Assembly: GCA_024704765.1 (NCBI GenBank)
Contig: JAKMXF010000343.1
Location: 434,001-498,000, forward strand
Source of the DNA: Oopsacas minuta
Lineage: Eukaryota; Porifera; Hexactinellida; Lyssacinosida; Leucopsacidae
DNA length: 64,000 nucleotides
Reading direction: 5' to 3'
The position numbers and the translations under genes were made by a program. Within the stretch, counting starts at the first letter, position 1. Each line of letters starts with the position of its first letter. Below the pieces are notes generated by a model. It saw nothing but the letters and a program-made list of their open reading frames with translations, was not told the DNA's origin and made no database searches. This document shows, piece after piece, positions 12,409-26,800 of the stretch.

Positions 12409-13067
12409 AAGAATATTCATATTTCTCTATACCAGCTGTGTAGTTGGATGTGAATTCTGAGAGAACTTTTCAAGTATAGTCAATATTCACCTTTGTTCTG
12501 TTAGAAGAGTATTTGTGTGTTTATATATATATGTATATTGTTTGTACTCAGAAATTTTGTTTCGAAATGATTTCCTAAATACAAATATTGTAATAACAAA
12601 TGAATGCTATGATTACAAGTACGACCTAACAATACGTCCCCTACCTGAATATTTGATCCATCTCTGCTGTAACTAACTTTGGATCCAAATAATTGACAGA
12701 AAGATGGTCTCTGGAAAATTCGTCTTCGTCCTAGGTCATTTTAGATTTTGAGGATGGTTTAGTGGTTATTCCTACTCGTATGTTTCCCCGACGAATCTTC
12801 CAGCGACCATTTTCATACCCACTAACCCGGAGATCACTCGTAATAATTTCCCGAAATTTCGACAAGTTCCCTGGATATCTAAGATTTACATCCATAAATA
12901 GCAACTTCAGATTATAATTTGGGAAAAAGGCACATGAATTTGCGAATTTTCCCTGGAGCTGGATTTGTTGTTATAATCCCGGGAGAGTTAGCAAGTTTAC
13001 ATTTTTCCCCGGGACCGAGTTTTTGTCATTACTTTTACGCTCTAATTATCTGTATAGTTATTTTTAG

Positions 13068-14036
13068 ATGGAGTACGAATCAGAGAAGTATCTATCCACA
13101 AAAGAGACTGCACATAATACACTAAAAGAATTTGGTGTTTCGATTATTCCTAACATTTTGGATGAGAAGGAAATCGTTGCTATGAATAATGGCATTTGGA
13201 GCTTTTTGGAAGAGATTACGTCAACTTTTAAATCTCCTATAAAGAAGGAGGACACTAGTACTTGGAGAGAATTCTACAATTTATTTCCCATCCACTCAAT
13301 GCTACTTCAGCATTTCGGCATTGGACATGCACAACACATTTGGGATATCAGACAAAATCCAAAAGTTGCTGAAGTATTCGCTCATCTTTGGAAGGTTCCT
13401 TCTGAGGAATTATTGGTTAGTTTTGATGGATCTAGTTTCCATCTTCCCCCAGAAGAGACCAAACGTGGATGGTACAAGAATAATAAATGGTTGCACTCAG
13501 ATCAAAGTTTTACGAGAAACAAACTGGAATGTATACAAGGATGGGTCACAGGGTATAATGTGAATGAACACGATGCTTCACTGACTGTGCTAGAAGGAAG
13601 TCATAATTTACATAAAGAATTCAGAGAGCATTTCAAAGTCACAGAGAAGAAAGATTGGTTCAAGATTAATGAAGAACAAACCGAGTTTTATATTAAAAAA
13701 GGCTGTAAGCAGAAGATTATAAAATGTCCTGCTGGGTCGCTTGTTTTATGGGATTCAAGGACGATACACTCTGGTATAGAATGTAATAAGAAAAGGAAAA
13801 AGTCAAACTTCAGGAATGTGGTGTATGTGTGTATGACACCAAGACGATTGGCTGACTCCGTCCAGTTGAAGAAGAAGAGGAAAGCTTTTACAGATCTGAG
13901 AACAACATCTCATTGGCCACATAAGATATCATTGTTTCCTAAGTCACCAAGGACTTATGGAAAGGCTCTTCCTACCCTAAAAGCTATTTCTCCTCCTGTT
14001 GTGACAAAGTTAGGTAAGAAGTTAGCGGGTTTCTAA
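13068..14036 (+). CDS. Phytanoyl-CoA dioxygenase (PhyH) family Fe(II)/2-oxoglutarate oxygenase
   Basis: A single-exon protein of 322 residues. The non-haem iron site is visible as His143-x-Asp145 in WLHSDQS and distal His234 in TIHSG; Arg249 in NFRNVVYVC is the likely 2-oxoglutarate contact. GWVTGYNVNEHDASLTVLEGSH and CPAGSLVLWDSR frame the double-stranded beta-helix core in the usual PhyH order. Length is normal for a single-domain member. The substrate cannot be read from sequence; there is no clear peroxisomal SKL-type end (terminus KLAGF). A lysine/arginine-rich stretch (KKRKKS, KKKRK) near the C-terminus is unusual. TTTTTAG directly precedes the ATG, so an intron in the 5' untranslated region is possible. 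Intronless PhyH enzymes also occur in bacteria, algae and large DNA viruses, so transfer is possible but untested. Confidence 0.85.
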   Translation: MEYESEKYLSTKETAHNTLKEFGVSIIPNILDEKEIVAMNNGIWSFLEEITSTFKSPIKKEDTSTWREFYNLFPIHSMLLQHFGIGHAQHIWDIRQNPKVAEVFAHLWKVPSEELLVSFDGSSFHLPPEETKRGWYKNNKWLHSDQSFTRNKLECIQGWVTGYNVNEHDASLTVLEGSHNLHKEFREHFKVTEKKDWFKINEEQTEFYIKKGCKQKIIKCPAGSLVLWDSRTIHSGIECNKKRKKSNFRNVVYVCMTPRRLADSVQLKKKRKAFTDLRTTSHWPHKISLFPKSPRTYGKALPTLKAISPPVVTKLGKKLAGF

Positions 14037-14846
14037 TATCTTACCAACCCACTAACTTCTTGTTTGGATTTTTGATATTTTTTGTTATTTAGAATTTTGA
14101 TTGAAGGAATACTTTTTGAGAGATTTTAACCTCAGATTCAAACATCGAAGTAAGGTGTTGGCTAATAGCCACTAAATATATCACTTGACGTTGGCCATCA
14201 TCAAATTTATTGTCGGGTACTGGCTAGAATATGCTCCCTACCCAAAATTATACATACCACCCATTTTCATGGGATTATTTTAATGTTTTACACTTCGGGT
14301 GGAAATTTTTGATATTATCCCATTCACATACTTATCACTAAATAAATATTTTCTAGAGAAACATGCGAAATTATCATCTAGCACATCCATATATGGTATC
14401 TAAATTGACTAATTCATGAATTACTCGATGAATTACTGATATTTCAAACATTTAATTACATTTTGTCCAAACTGATAGCCTAAGATGGGATATTGATTTT
14501 TGAATAATTCATGATTTGAATAATTAATAATTCTTTGCCATTTTTCAATGAATTAGCCAGCTAACCATTCTAGAATTCATTTGTGTGGTATGAATTCTAC
14601 AAGGGTAAATCCAAATTTTAGGACGTGGGCAGGCCTTATTATATAATATGCGTCACAGTACAACTTATCCCATATTATTTCACCAATTTTGTGGGACAAC
14701 TATGGTGGAACAATTTTTGTGTAGGAAAGGAAACAGTGACCTCGAATACTAGTCTGTCAGCCGACATTCTTAATGATATATTCTTTCTAACATCTCTAGC
14801 TATTCACTTCACTACTAACTACTAATGAGATAATAGAGATTACCTA
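14037..14846. other. Intergenic between PhyH and NUP210 genes
   Basis: Contains repeated AT-rich words around AATTCATGAATTA (14400-14540) and presumably the NUP210 promoter. No coding signal seen; the frame 14625-14825 looks random. Confidence 0.4.
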
Positions 14847-17800
14847 ATGAAGACACGCTATACTTTATTTCTATTACAACTACTGCTACTGGTAATCTCT
14901 ACACAATTTCGGCTTTCATCTCTATCCAATATTGAAATTGCTCTAAACCAACCACAAGTGTTACTACCTGCAAATCCTGAGTCAGGAGTAAGAGCTAATT
15001 TTACGCTAAAAGCAGTAGATGGTTGTTTCACATGGAAAAGCACTCGACCTGAAGTAGCTTCAGTTCAGCCGTTATATCTACTCCAGGATAAACCTCAGTG
15101 TTCACGTCACGGAGTTGTGACGTCAGAAACTGATGCTATAACTCGGTTGAGTGCAGTTGTTCTAGCTGAAGAGTTGATTAGTGGACATTTACTGAGGTTT
15201 GTTGTTATTTAGAGAAAGTTTTTGAAATATTCTGAAAATGTATATTACTATTGAGTATACAGAAGGCTGCGCTTAATAAGGCCACTTCTGGAGAACAGGA
15301 CATTTTGACACGAATAACTGGCTTATTAATTCTACTATATTATGCTGCTATAAACAAAATTTATAAACGTGAGATATAAACAACAAACATTAAAACAACA
15401 AATTGGAATATTATTTATTCATTTTGTTCATATTTATAATTATCCGATTGCTTACTTTATCATAAAATCTATAATTCAGTCTGTCTCTTGCATGATGTCC
15501 GTTTAAGGAAAGATTTATTGTATGCTACTTTGAATTGGCTTTCGCAATAAGAAGATGCGCATAACTTTGTATTTATCTTGTTTATCGAGGGAGTAATTAG
15601 AATTCAATAAAACTTCACTAAATATATCTATTATACTGAATGATAGACAAATGTTGCTATTAAGTGTTAAGCGAGTTTCTGTATGATTGTAATCACAATA
15701 TAATCCTACTGATATCAATCTAATTACTCAGGCCAGCAAGATCCTGGCTTGTAGTTTCCATAAGCTGTCTTCATTGGCTTAATTGTATGTATTTTACAGA
15801 TGTGACATTTTGATTGACTCTATTCAACGGATCGCAATCAAAACAACAACAAGAGAATTATTAGTAGAAGAGGCACCAGAAGAATTTCAGATTCTAGCTT
15901 ATGACCAAGAAGGTAACGTATTTAGCAGTTTAGGCGGGCTAAAGTTTCATTGGTCTATCCATCTTGACGACGAGAATAGGATGCAAAAATTTGCGCCTGA
16001 GTCTATTATTACTTTTGTGAAGTTTGCTGATTCTAATTATGAAGCTGATGACGTAATCAAGGTATGTAATAATATTGCTAACAATTCATATGGTAATTTT
16101 AACACATTTCGTTACATCTGACTTGGTTATAAGGGGAGTTTCCTGTATAAGAGCGTGTTAGATTAAAAGTAAGTATTTCAATACGGCATGCAGCACAGGG
16201 AACTGAAGTTCAGGGTAGACGCATGCAAGTAGGGAAGTCTGACATTTCGTTCCACCACATTTCCACTCATCTATGGTAAATCCCACTTCACCAACTACAC
16301 CAACTAGAGTAGTGCTTCAAAAATTCTACATATGTCAAGAATGAAATGTCGGTATCCCGTACGTAGAGAGCACTTTATGTTGTTACTACCCTATTCTGGG
16401 GGGTTGGACACCAATATACGGGATCTGGTGTTCCAGACCCCCAGATTTCTGAAAGATTGGAAGTTTCACGTATATACTCTGAGGTATCCTAGAGATTTAT
16501 GTGTGGTTTGTAAATTTTTCATAGCTCCAAGGCATGTCTTTCCCTATCTACAAAAATGCATTAGATAATACGTACTGCGGATAAATGATTGGATTTTTCA
16601 CGGTCCTGCTTAAAATACTAACGAGTTTTACTTCTAAGTTTATATTATTTCCTATTCAATTGAGTAGGATCTTGAATCTCGTGGTTCCAGAGGAGATAGA
16701 ATACTAATACAAGGTCTTCAGACTGGAACAGCTATAGTAAGTGCTAGACTTGTTGAGAGCTTTCCTGTAGATACGCCTACACCTGAGGATGCTGTTAGAG
16801 TACTGGTTATGGAGAATATAATGCTGTTTCCATCCTCTGACGTATACATACTACCTCTATCATATGTAGACTATGTTGTAGAACGTAGGAAGTATGGACG
16901 GATGGAAATACTCAGTGTTCCTTCTGAACAGTATAAGTTTATTGTGGCTAATGATACTGTAGGGTGAGTTGTATATTGTATGGTGAATTTAGTTTGAATT
17001 TACCCTATAGATACCATCGATAATCTAAACAATTCAAGCTGATACAATCTGATTTAGAATTTTCAACAAGACGAGTCGATTATACTGCAAACGATAATGT
17101 AATACTAATCTCAACTCCTGTTATATCGAAGTTCAAGAGACAGCGAGGATACCTTATAACCATTGAAATTTACTTTAGTTTGACGGTTTGAGGCCATAAT
17201 TGTACAATTTCATACTTCGATATAACGGAGGTGACTGTACATTACACTTGTTTACAGCCTTTTCATTAGCTGTACAAGATTCGTAAATACATGTTCATAG
17301 ATCCTATAGCAATGTTTCAATGTTATTCACTAAATATTAAATTATAGGTAAAATCATATATTCGTGTCTGTAAGATTACGTATTGAGTTTTACACTTTTA
17401 ATATATAAGATTAGTTAGAACCAAATACAGTAGGCACTATCGTAATAATTACCGAATTATTCTCATTTGGAAAGACATTGAAAGAACTGAAAATTTTAAT
17501 TTTAATTTAACTCTGTAGATATATACATCGAGACCTACCTCGCTTCACAGGGGTACAGCTAGGACAAACTGACGTTATACTACGAGATGCTAACATGGCT
17601 GGTCTAGGGGGACCTCATAGCACCAGAGGACCTTCTGCTGGGGTACATGTAGTACTTCCTGCTCGTATGGATTGGTTTGTGAGTCCTGGAGGTGTGTGGG
17701 TATTAGAACGTACTAGGAGGTATCAGATGAGTGTAGAATTGTTTGATAGACTCAAACATACTATCTTATTACAAGATGACGTAAAGTTAGATACTGTTAT

Positions 17801-20800
17801 GGATACCAGTCATTTCACGGTTAGTTATGGATATACTTTGTAGATTCAAAAGGGTTAAAGAGATTAGTTTTTAAGGGAATATGGTCGCTTGGAAAATTGG
17901 AAAATTAGTCCTTATACTTGCATGGATGTTAGCGCGGCCAACTTTTCGCCAGTCATTAATTTATCATTTGAATAATCATATTTTTGTTGTTATTGGTTAC
18001 TACTATACCCGTTAGTTCGATAATCTTGTCTGGATCATCAGTATCGCCTAACCTGTGCAGTAGAGCTCCTTCCAAAGAGAATACTTGATATTTCTATCGG
18101 TATAGTCTCCGATCAGGAATTAAGTTTATTATCGAAACAGATTGACATTCCTTCTTTAACTTGTGCATTCTCTTGCCATTGACGCGTGATGAAATAGCGT
18201 AGCTTCTCACCAGTTGGAGATAACACGTGTATACATGAGTTGTCTGTATAGATTATAGCGTACATTTTATCGTCTAGAATTTTGCACTACCTCATGTGTG
18301 ATGAAACCTCGGTGTTATAGTTTAGAATTCATCACTACTATCATGTTATTATTATTATTATCTGCTACATACACAGATCCGTCAGTTGCTACAGTGAGGC
18401 TGAAAGGATAACTAAACTCTCCTATACCATTATATTCCTTTCCTACTCTATTTAATAATTTATGTTTGTTGCAGTGTGCCAACCACACAAACACGGTGTG
18501 CTAGCACGCCGGATTTAACTACCCATTTCCCCGTTTCTATCGAATTCCCAGTTTATAGAAGTTCATTTGCTAGGAAATCGTTCTATTAATTTCCCCCTCC
18601 ATTTCCAGAAGTTCCTCGTTTGTGGAGGTTTCACTATACCTTAAAGTGAGATATGGAATTGAGCATGCTATCACTAACGCATACTTCCTTCCCAATATGC
18701 CTCGCGGATATACAAACTTTCCCATACAGACTGATTCAATGTATTCTCCTGTAATAGATAATACACCTGAATCCATTCTACCATTTGTTACGTAGATGAA
18801 CTGTGTATACTCCTCAAAAGCTACTCCTCTAGTATATTCAAGTCCTCCATCAGCTTTTTTTTTCTTCCCGACAGATATACTCTCCTCTATCTGTTGAGTT
18901 TCACACTGAATCATCACCTCTGTCTCCCTCACTGTAACCTGTAGCTCTTTCATCTTAGCGTCCATCTCCTCTATCATGAAAGATAGTTTTCGATTCTTCT
19001 AGCTGATGAATAGTTTGGTACGTCCTGTTATCGCAGCCATTCTCTCTTCCTGGTCTCTAAACTCAGTGATTAGCTCAACACGTCTTCTGTTGAGACAGTG
19101 TACCAGATGATCGAACAGCTGATTAATACGAGCTTCTGCCAGGTCCATAACTTCAATTTCTGGATAGCGTTTTGCCATTGTTTGGTAATTTCTTAAATTC
19201 GTTGAGAATTAGTTGAGCAGATATAATTACTTACTTACGTATAGAGCAGGACACCAAATGGCTAATATATTTATCAGATTCTGGGATATAATATATGCTA
19301 AGTTCTCCCACGGGAGTGATAATACAAACTTGTAACTAATTTTAATTATTCTTCCCTTCTTCGGGAGATACAATATCTTATGAGATCTATTGAGGGTAAT
19401 TGGATGTGTAGAGTCCGAATTTGAGATTTTCAGAGCCTCAAATTTACAAAATTACAGATCTATCATATGATTAATTTCTCACCTTTAGCAATATATTCAG
19501 ATGTTATTATACATTTAATTCCAACGACTAATTAAGGTTTATTGCAGGGTTTCCTTGGGGATGAAATTTCGATACCCATTACAAGATTCCCATAGGAAAA
19601 ATGCTATTCCCATTTCCATTCAATTCCCATGGCAACCCTGCTTTATTGGGTATAATAATGGCCCAATCAGCACTCCCAGCCTATCTACTGTGCCCCTTAT
19701 TATGATTTATGAGTATACTAATCTTATAGATACACTATGAATCAGAAAACAGTTCCTACTTTGAGGTTACTCCTATCAAAATAGGAGTAACAAAGCTGAG
19801 ATCTTCTCTAGAAGAAATTACAGTTATTAACATGTTAGGAGATAAGGAGCCCTTACAAATAGGTCTTACTAAGCTACAGGAGGTAACCATATATGAGCCT
19901 ATAGCCATTATACCGTCTATACTATGTCTGTTATGGGATTTGGGGTCTAACCGGACATATCACGGGTTCTTAGCAGCTGAGGGAGGATCTGGAGAATACT
20001 ATTGGTCAATAGGAGAGACGAATATAGCTTCTATTTCACAGATTGGAAAGGTGATTGGCCTAACAGAGGGAAGAACTGTAGCTAAAGTTAACGATAGAAT
20101 GAATAATCTACATTTCGCGACTGCTCCTGTATTCGTAGTCCCGCCTGACGTCATCTCATTCCTCCCCTCCCAAGTAGAGATAGAGATCGGATCAGAGGTA
20201 ATACTCCCTCTTAAAGTACAAGCAGACGTTATCGTAGAAAGCAAGCATTTAATGATAGAATTCAATGACTGTCGTCACATTCCATTAGACATAGCAACCA
20301 GTAGTGAAGAGGTATTTATACTATCAATAGCCAAATCAATAGAGCTTACAGATCTACCTGAATCTTCGTGTATCGGTATAAGAGCAGTAGCTACATCGGT
20401 AGGACATACTAAATTAACTGTGACATATAAAGGAATGGGCCGTTTTATAACCGCTAGTGTAACTATAGCAGCCTATCCTCCTTTACAGGTGATTGACCCT
20501 CAGGTAGGCGTAGCTGTGGTTACGTTAGCCTCATCATGGACGTATAAATTCGAAGGTGGCCCGCAGCCCTGGGTGCTCGATCCATCTTCGTATGTAGAAT
20601 CACTGGAAAGTGAAGCTAGAGAAGATATTCGTATAATACAAAATAAAGTATATGAACATGAATACGTCATACTATGTCTGAAGCTGAATGAACAACAGCT
20701 GACATTATCTATATACAATCGTCCTAGTGCTAAGAATCCTCTTCCAGCTAGAGTATCACTCACGGTATCGTTTGCATGTGCTACTCCTGTATCTATGCAA

Positions 20801-23800
20801 CTTATCACTTTACCACATCCTCCGCCCTCATGTCCTCTTCTGCAGTCACAGGGGTCTGTACCTAGTTTTGCGGTACAGAGAGGGAGAATGGTTGATGTAG
20901 AGGTGTCAGTGTTTGATGATGAAAACCGAAGATTTGATAATTTCTCTTCAATCGATTGGCATTGGACTAGTTCTAACATACAGGCATTAACTGTGGTAGG
21001 TGATAGGATAATCCAGAATCACAGATTGAATACATTGAGCTGTCAGCTGTCAGATGAATCACTTGACACACAATTATACGCTAGAGCTGAAGAATACTTA
21101 TTCGAACATCTACATATAATCTCAAAATCCCGAGAACAAATAGTTCCACCACTATATCATACAGTATTCTTATTAGCACGTACAACACTTAGTCTATCAC
21201 CTGATAGTGTAAATATATATAACTACGAGTTGAATACTGTATTTCTTAATATTACAGAAGGTTCAGGTCATTTTCTATTGAAAACATTCCAGCCTAATCC
21301 GCTACAGCTGATTGAAGCTACACATCTACCTGCTGTATCTGCTGTTCAGATTGTACCTCTCAATGAGGGATACACTACCCTTATAGCAGAGGATCTATGT
21401 CTGGTGCCATCTCCAGGAGGAGAGGCTCATTTAGCTAGAGCAAACATACTTGTGTCTGGAATATATGCTGTAGAGATACAAACTGTTGATAAAGTGCAGG
21501 TTAGTTGATACAATGGGTATAGAGCTAATATTTTGACCGCTAACCTATTTCATCAAAAAGCAGGGATGATAATCCAATCCAATCGATCAAATATTGAGCA
21601 ATCGATACTTTTCCTTAACAATCCAAACGATATCGACTATCGAGAATTGTATCTATTTTTATCTGGTTGACAACACAATATACCCTTGGTTACCTTTTGT
21701 AATTTGTAATACGAAAAGAATGGGGTGTCAGCCTGCACACTTCACATACTACCTACCCCCTCCTCTCTCAGTGTTACTTTGCGTTTAAACGGGCCCTATT
21801 TAAAGAAAAAAATCGATAAAATCGATTTACATTCGTAGATAAATATCCAATCAATAAATATTTGCGACAATCCAATCGACAATCGATAATTGTCTCTATT
21901 GGATTGGATTACCATCTCTGTCATTCGCTGGCAGTAACTTTTGTAGAAATTTCAACATTCAAATTATAGTAGTCTATTGATAAAACTAATCTCATACTCG
22001 TACTCAATCAAATGTGTTTTGAAGTTCGATTTCAGCTCTCCACGACGCTAAATAATGTTTCTAATGTCAGGCCAATGTCTGATCCGTGTTTGTTTGCAAA
22101 CATACGAACAATATACTACTGTGTGTAGATTTTATGAATTTCACTGTGTATAGATTGGTGACTCAATCCTTGGACTAGTCCGTGTACTAGACTCATCACA
22201 CAATCCCTTTCCCTCTTCACAACACATCCATATGTCTTTAACCCTTAGCATACGTAGAGACATACTCTCTGTAACGCCAGCTAGTTCTACACACAAGCAT
22301 TCACTCCTTCTTTCCCAACTCTCTCACAACTCAGTATATCACATTACTGGTAAAAGTGTAGGCTTCACTAATATTGCTTTCAATACAACCACAAAGTCAG
22401 GTTCAGTTATTTCTAGTCGTCCTACAGAGATACAGGTCTTCCCTCCCTTAGCTCTCAATCCTAAGCTGATTATTCTGCTACAGGGGTGTGTATTCCAGAT
22501 TATAGCAAACGGTGGTCCTCGTCCTTATGCTAGTGTACAGTACTCTAATGAAGATGACGTCATTGCTACTGTTGATGCTGGTGGCCTTATATCCTCACAC
22601 GTAATAGGTTAGAATAGCTACAGTATATTCATATATAGGTCAGATGGATTGTATCTATAAGGTGACTACTTGAAATCTAGTAGATAATTATTGCCCTGCT
22701 AACCTTGTCGGGATCCCAGGATAATCTCGGGCTATACCTTCATGTAGATATTTCTTGAATTGAACGTGGTATGCCAATTATAATTACTCAGAGGCGGAGT
22801 TGATTACAGGCAGCCCTCACTGTTCGCGAGTTCCGACTACTGACCCAATATTTGTTCTATTTTGTTTTGCTTTCGTGACTTATTCCCTAGAGTAAGATTA
22901 TTTAAAATATATGGACACAACTTCACTATTCTCAAAACTACATTACACCGTTTTCAGAAACTAAACCCCCACGAAACGATGTCCATATATAGTCATATAG
23001 TGTATACAATATTTGAATCGCCAGTTCCCTCTAGGTGAGACGCTAGTAGTTGGACGTTCTCAAGCTCTAGACCCAGTATCTGGTAGAATAGTAGTATTCT
23101 CTGAAGACTCAGTTAGAGTTAGAGTTGTCAAGCTGACAGGTGTCAGTATATTCATAGCACAGAAATTTCTTGTAGAAGGCAGCGACGTATCTGTTCGTGC
23201 ACAAGGTTATGAAGATGATTTCCTATTTTATTTCTCTGATCCTTTTCAAGGGTTGTTATTCCATTGGTGGGTTACAAACAGTGATGCAGTAGAGGTTAGG
23301 TCTGTATACTCGGATAGTGGAGTATTCCTGGAGGAAGAGAGAACATTTGTGGGTAGGATTATAGCAAAGAGTGTAGGAGCTTCTACTCTACATCTCAAGG
23401 TTGAGTGTAGACCAGGATTGTGTCAACCTGATGGGTGAGTTAACTAATTGTATTCAAAATACTAGTCTTTTCTTACTCAATTAACAACATATTGTGATTT
23501 TTATTCTGAGATTTTTTGGATAGAATCCTAGATTTCCTCTACTAAATGGCCACTCTTGCTTACACATATCTAAAGTCACCATTTGTGGCTATTTCAGGCG
23601 ATTTCTATGCTTTGTGAGAAGATAATTCTTTATATAATTCCTTTCTAAGAAGCAATCTGTAACTGTTGATTCAAAATAGAGACATACATCATACCATTGA
23701 TATCTTCACTTGGTTATAATAAGTTTTTCTTGTGGGTGTTGCTGTGAGTATATTGATGAGTGATTCACAATATTTACATGAATTACAATTTTTTCTCATT

Positions 23801-26800
23801 CACTGCCACCTTCCTTCTCAGCGCCCCCCCTGAAGCAAGCAAACACCCCCGTTGGGAACCACTGCTGTAGGGTATACAATCTTTCCTGCTTCATTTGCCC
23901 TGTTGTCCTATGGTGTGTAGGAGAGTGTTCCAACTTTAGAGAATATCTTCACTTTATGATCATTGAAATTCTGGTTAGCATCCTGACAGAAGAGTGAAGA
24001 TTGTTTTATTTGCTGTCCATCACCTTTACTAACTAGGGAGCTTTTCATCTCCCGCGTGAGAGAACATTAGTATACAGGTAGATTGAATACATAGCACATA
24101 TGTGTCAGCTTAACGTCAAGAGACTTGCTCATTGTTTGATGTGTTATGTGAGTTTTGAAGTCTAAGGATGAGTCTAGGATTTTTATTCTGTGGTTGTTAC
24201 TAACTACAATATACAATATCTCCGTTGTTAGAGACAGTAAGACCGTTAGGGTAACAGAACTGATCATCAGCTGATCCCATACCACTCCCAGTCGTATCGA
24301 TTAGACTGAAGCCTGCTTCAAACTTAAAATGTAACAATGCGAGTACTTCTATGTCTGTCATGTACAGATTGTCTCTGTGTATAGCAACACCATATGGCTC
24401 TCTCAATATATATTTCATGCTCCAAGGTATAAAAGTAGACTTAAATGGCTTGGCAGTAGGTTTGAAACCGAATTCTTATTAACCAAATAATATTTGGCTA
24501 ATTCAGCGGTTCCCAACCTGTGGTCCATGGATCCCTTGGTGCTCTACCGACAACAGCAGGGGTCTACGGGTGAAATAGGTTGGGAACTGATTGCTTATAT
24601 GTACGTATATTAATTCCTCAATCAATTCTACACAAAAAGCATTTACGATATATATATCTCTTCAGGTCAATATTTCACGATCAACTGCGTATACAAGTTG
24701 TACCTAAACTAACTCTACTGTTCCCTTCTGCTTCTGGTTCTCTCCTACTACCTCAGAACGGATACACGCGTGTAAAGACTAACATAGATACAGATTCACA
24801 TCTCAGCTATGCACTAGTCACTCCTTGTCAGGATATCTCTGATGACAAGCAGCTGACGCATGTCATTAGGCTGTCAGATAGAGGAGAGGTTAGTTATCGA
24901 TTTCCTAAAGTATACTGTCTATGTATTATAGGTCACAACGGGCCAATAATATTTCGACGGTTAATACGAATTCCGTATAAGACGAACAAATAATGACTGT
25001 ATGTTGGTGTACCACTGTTCCCCCGATCGGCATCTGGCCAAGAGAAACTGTAATTTTAATACTGTATTATAGTTCACATTTGATGACCTCAATTACATCA
25101 TTTCTCTAATTTACCAGCGGGCCTTATGTACATAAATTGAATGAAAATAGTTAAACCTCATCGGACAGTGAGAAGTGTCACTGTGGATAAGAATTTTAGA
25201 ATTGTTTTGAATATGTTACAAGGATTGAGAGGAAATTATTTCAGAATTTTACGGTGCGATTATTGGTAGCCTAAACACGGGCCGGGTTTCGACCTCTGCT
25301 ATTCATATATTTATTCAAATGGAGAATATCGATTTACAGTGGAATAAGTAGGAGAGTGATTGAATAATATAATATACGAATTAGGTATAATAGAACGCGA
25401 TAAAAGGTTTGTATGTATTATTAGCTGATGGACGTACTCTTATCCGAATAGAAATTAGGGATTGTATTAACATGAATGGGAACTAAAGTGTTGTTTCGAA
25501 AGAAGTAGTACACATTAACTGAGTGTTGGTCTTATCTGAATTCTCCGGTATATAAGCTATACTAGGCCATTCCTGAATTTCATATTTATTTAACCCCATG
25601 TATTAGTATGCTTCAATTTCTGCACAAACCAGATTAACCGGTGGTCTCACTAAGCGATATACTATATCCCCTTAATTCTAGATACACACAGGCAGTTCAA
25701 CAGGTAATGACGTCATCTTAATAACGTCACAAGACTCTGGGCTTAATCAGACAATATCAGTATACGTAGAAGTTAAGAATATAGAGGGAATAACTCTAAG
25801 ACCTGAATCTCACATATCAGCTCTAAAGAACTCGTCTGTACACGCGTATCCGTTGGGATTCAGAGCTAAATTCAAAGCTGTTCTACAGGATAATTTGGGT
25901 AGAGACTTCGCTCCAGCTCAAATCCCTCTAAATTTAAACCTTAATCGTCTTGATGTGCTAGAATTCAGTTCTATTGATACTAATAGCTCTCTAACAATTA
26001 GACCTATTAAACAGGGCTATGCTATACTCAAGGTATGTGTGAAGAATCTACCTCATATCTGCGACTATTTACACCTAAGAGGTGACTATGCAATCCTTCC
26101 ATCACATCCTCACATACACGTAGGGTCACGTGTAGAATTTAGCTTATACCTAATCGATGAGAATGGAGATTGGACAACAGGAAATGAAGCTATCATTAGT
26201 TTATCTCCTTCATCAGGAAAGGGCATAACCAAGGCATCAGGACACACAACCATATCTCATAGGATTAGCGGTTTGGGTGAGACTGCAATGGATGTGTGGG
26301 TGCATAAAGTTGATCATATAGTATTAGGTGAAATCAGTCATGACGTCATCACAAATGCTATCACTACATCTCCATATCCATATTCACTACCAGTAGAGTT
26401 CTATCATTCAGAGGGAGCTAATGTATTTACACCTATACCTACTGAGATAGGGTTTATACAGCAAATGAACTTGTCTTGTACTTTCTATACATCTACAGGC
26501 GTAACTGACCTTGATGTTAATTTCCCTCCATTTTCTATTTCTTCTAAATTCGATTCAGAAACGAATGAGTATTCATGTGAACTAACACCAAGTAGTGATC
26601 CACAATCTCAGATTATTTGGGCGAATTCAGAGCATTTCTCTGTTCAGTTGTCAATGTATGCGACAGTAGAACAAACAGGAATGTACACATTTGTATCAAA
26701 TCAAAAGTCTATACAGATAACTCCAGCTTTCTACTTGACTGAATCTTTCATAACATTAAGTCCTTTGAACCAAAAAGTTAGTATTACAATTATAGCAAAT

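Noticed and set aside
20500-20979. 159-residue minus-strand frame with many cysteines
   Set aside because: Shadow of NUP210 exon 5, which is clearly coding on the plus strand.
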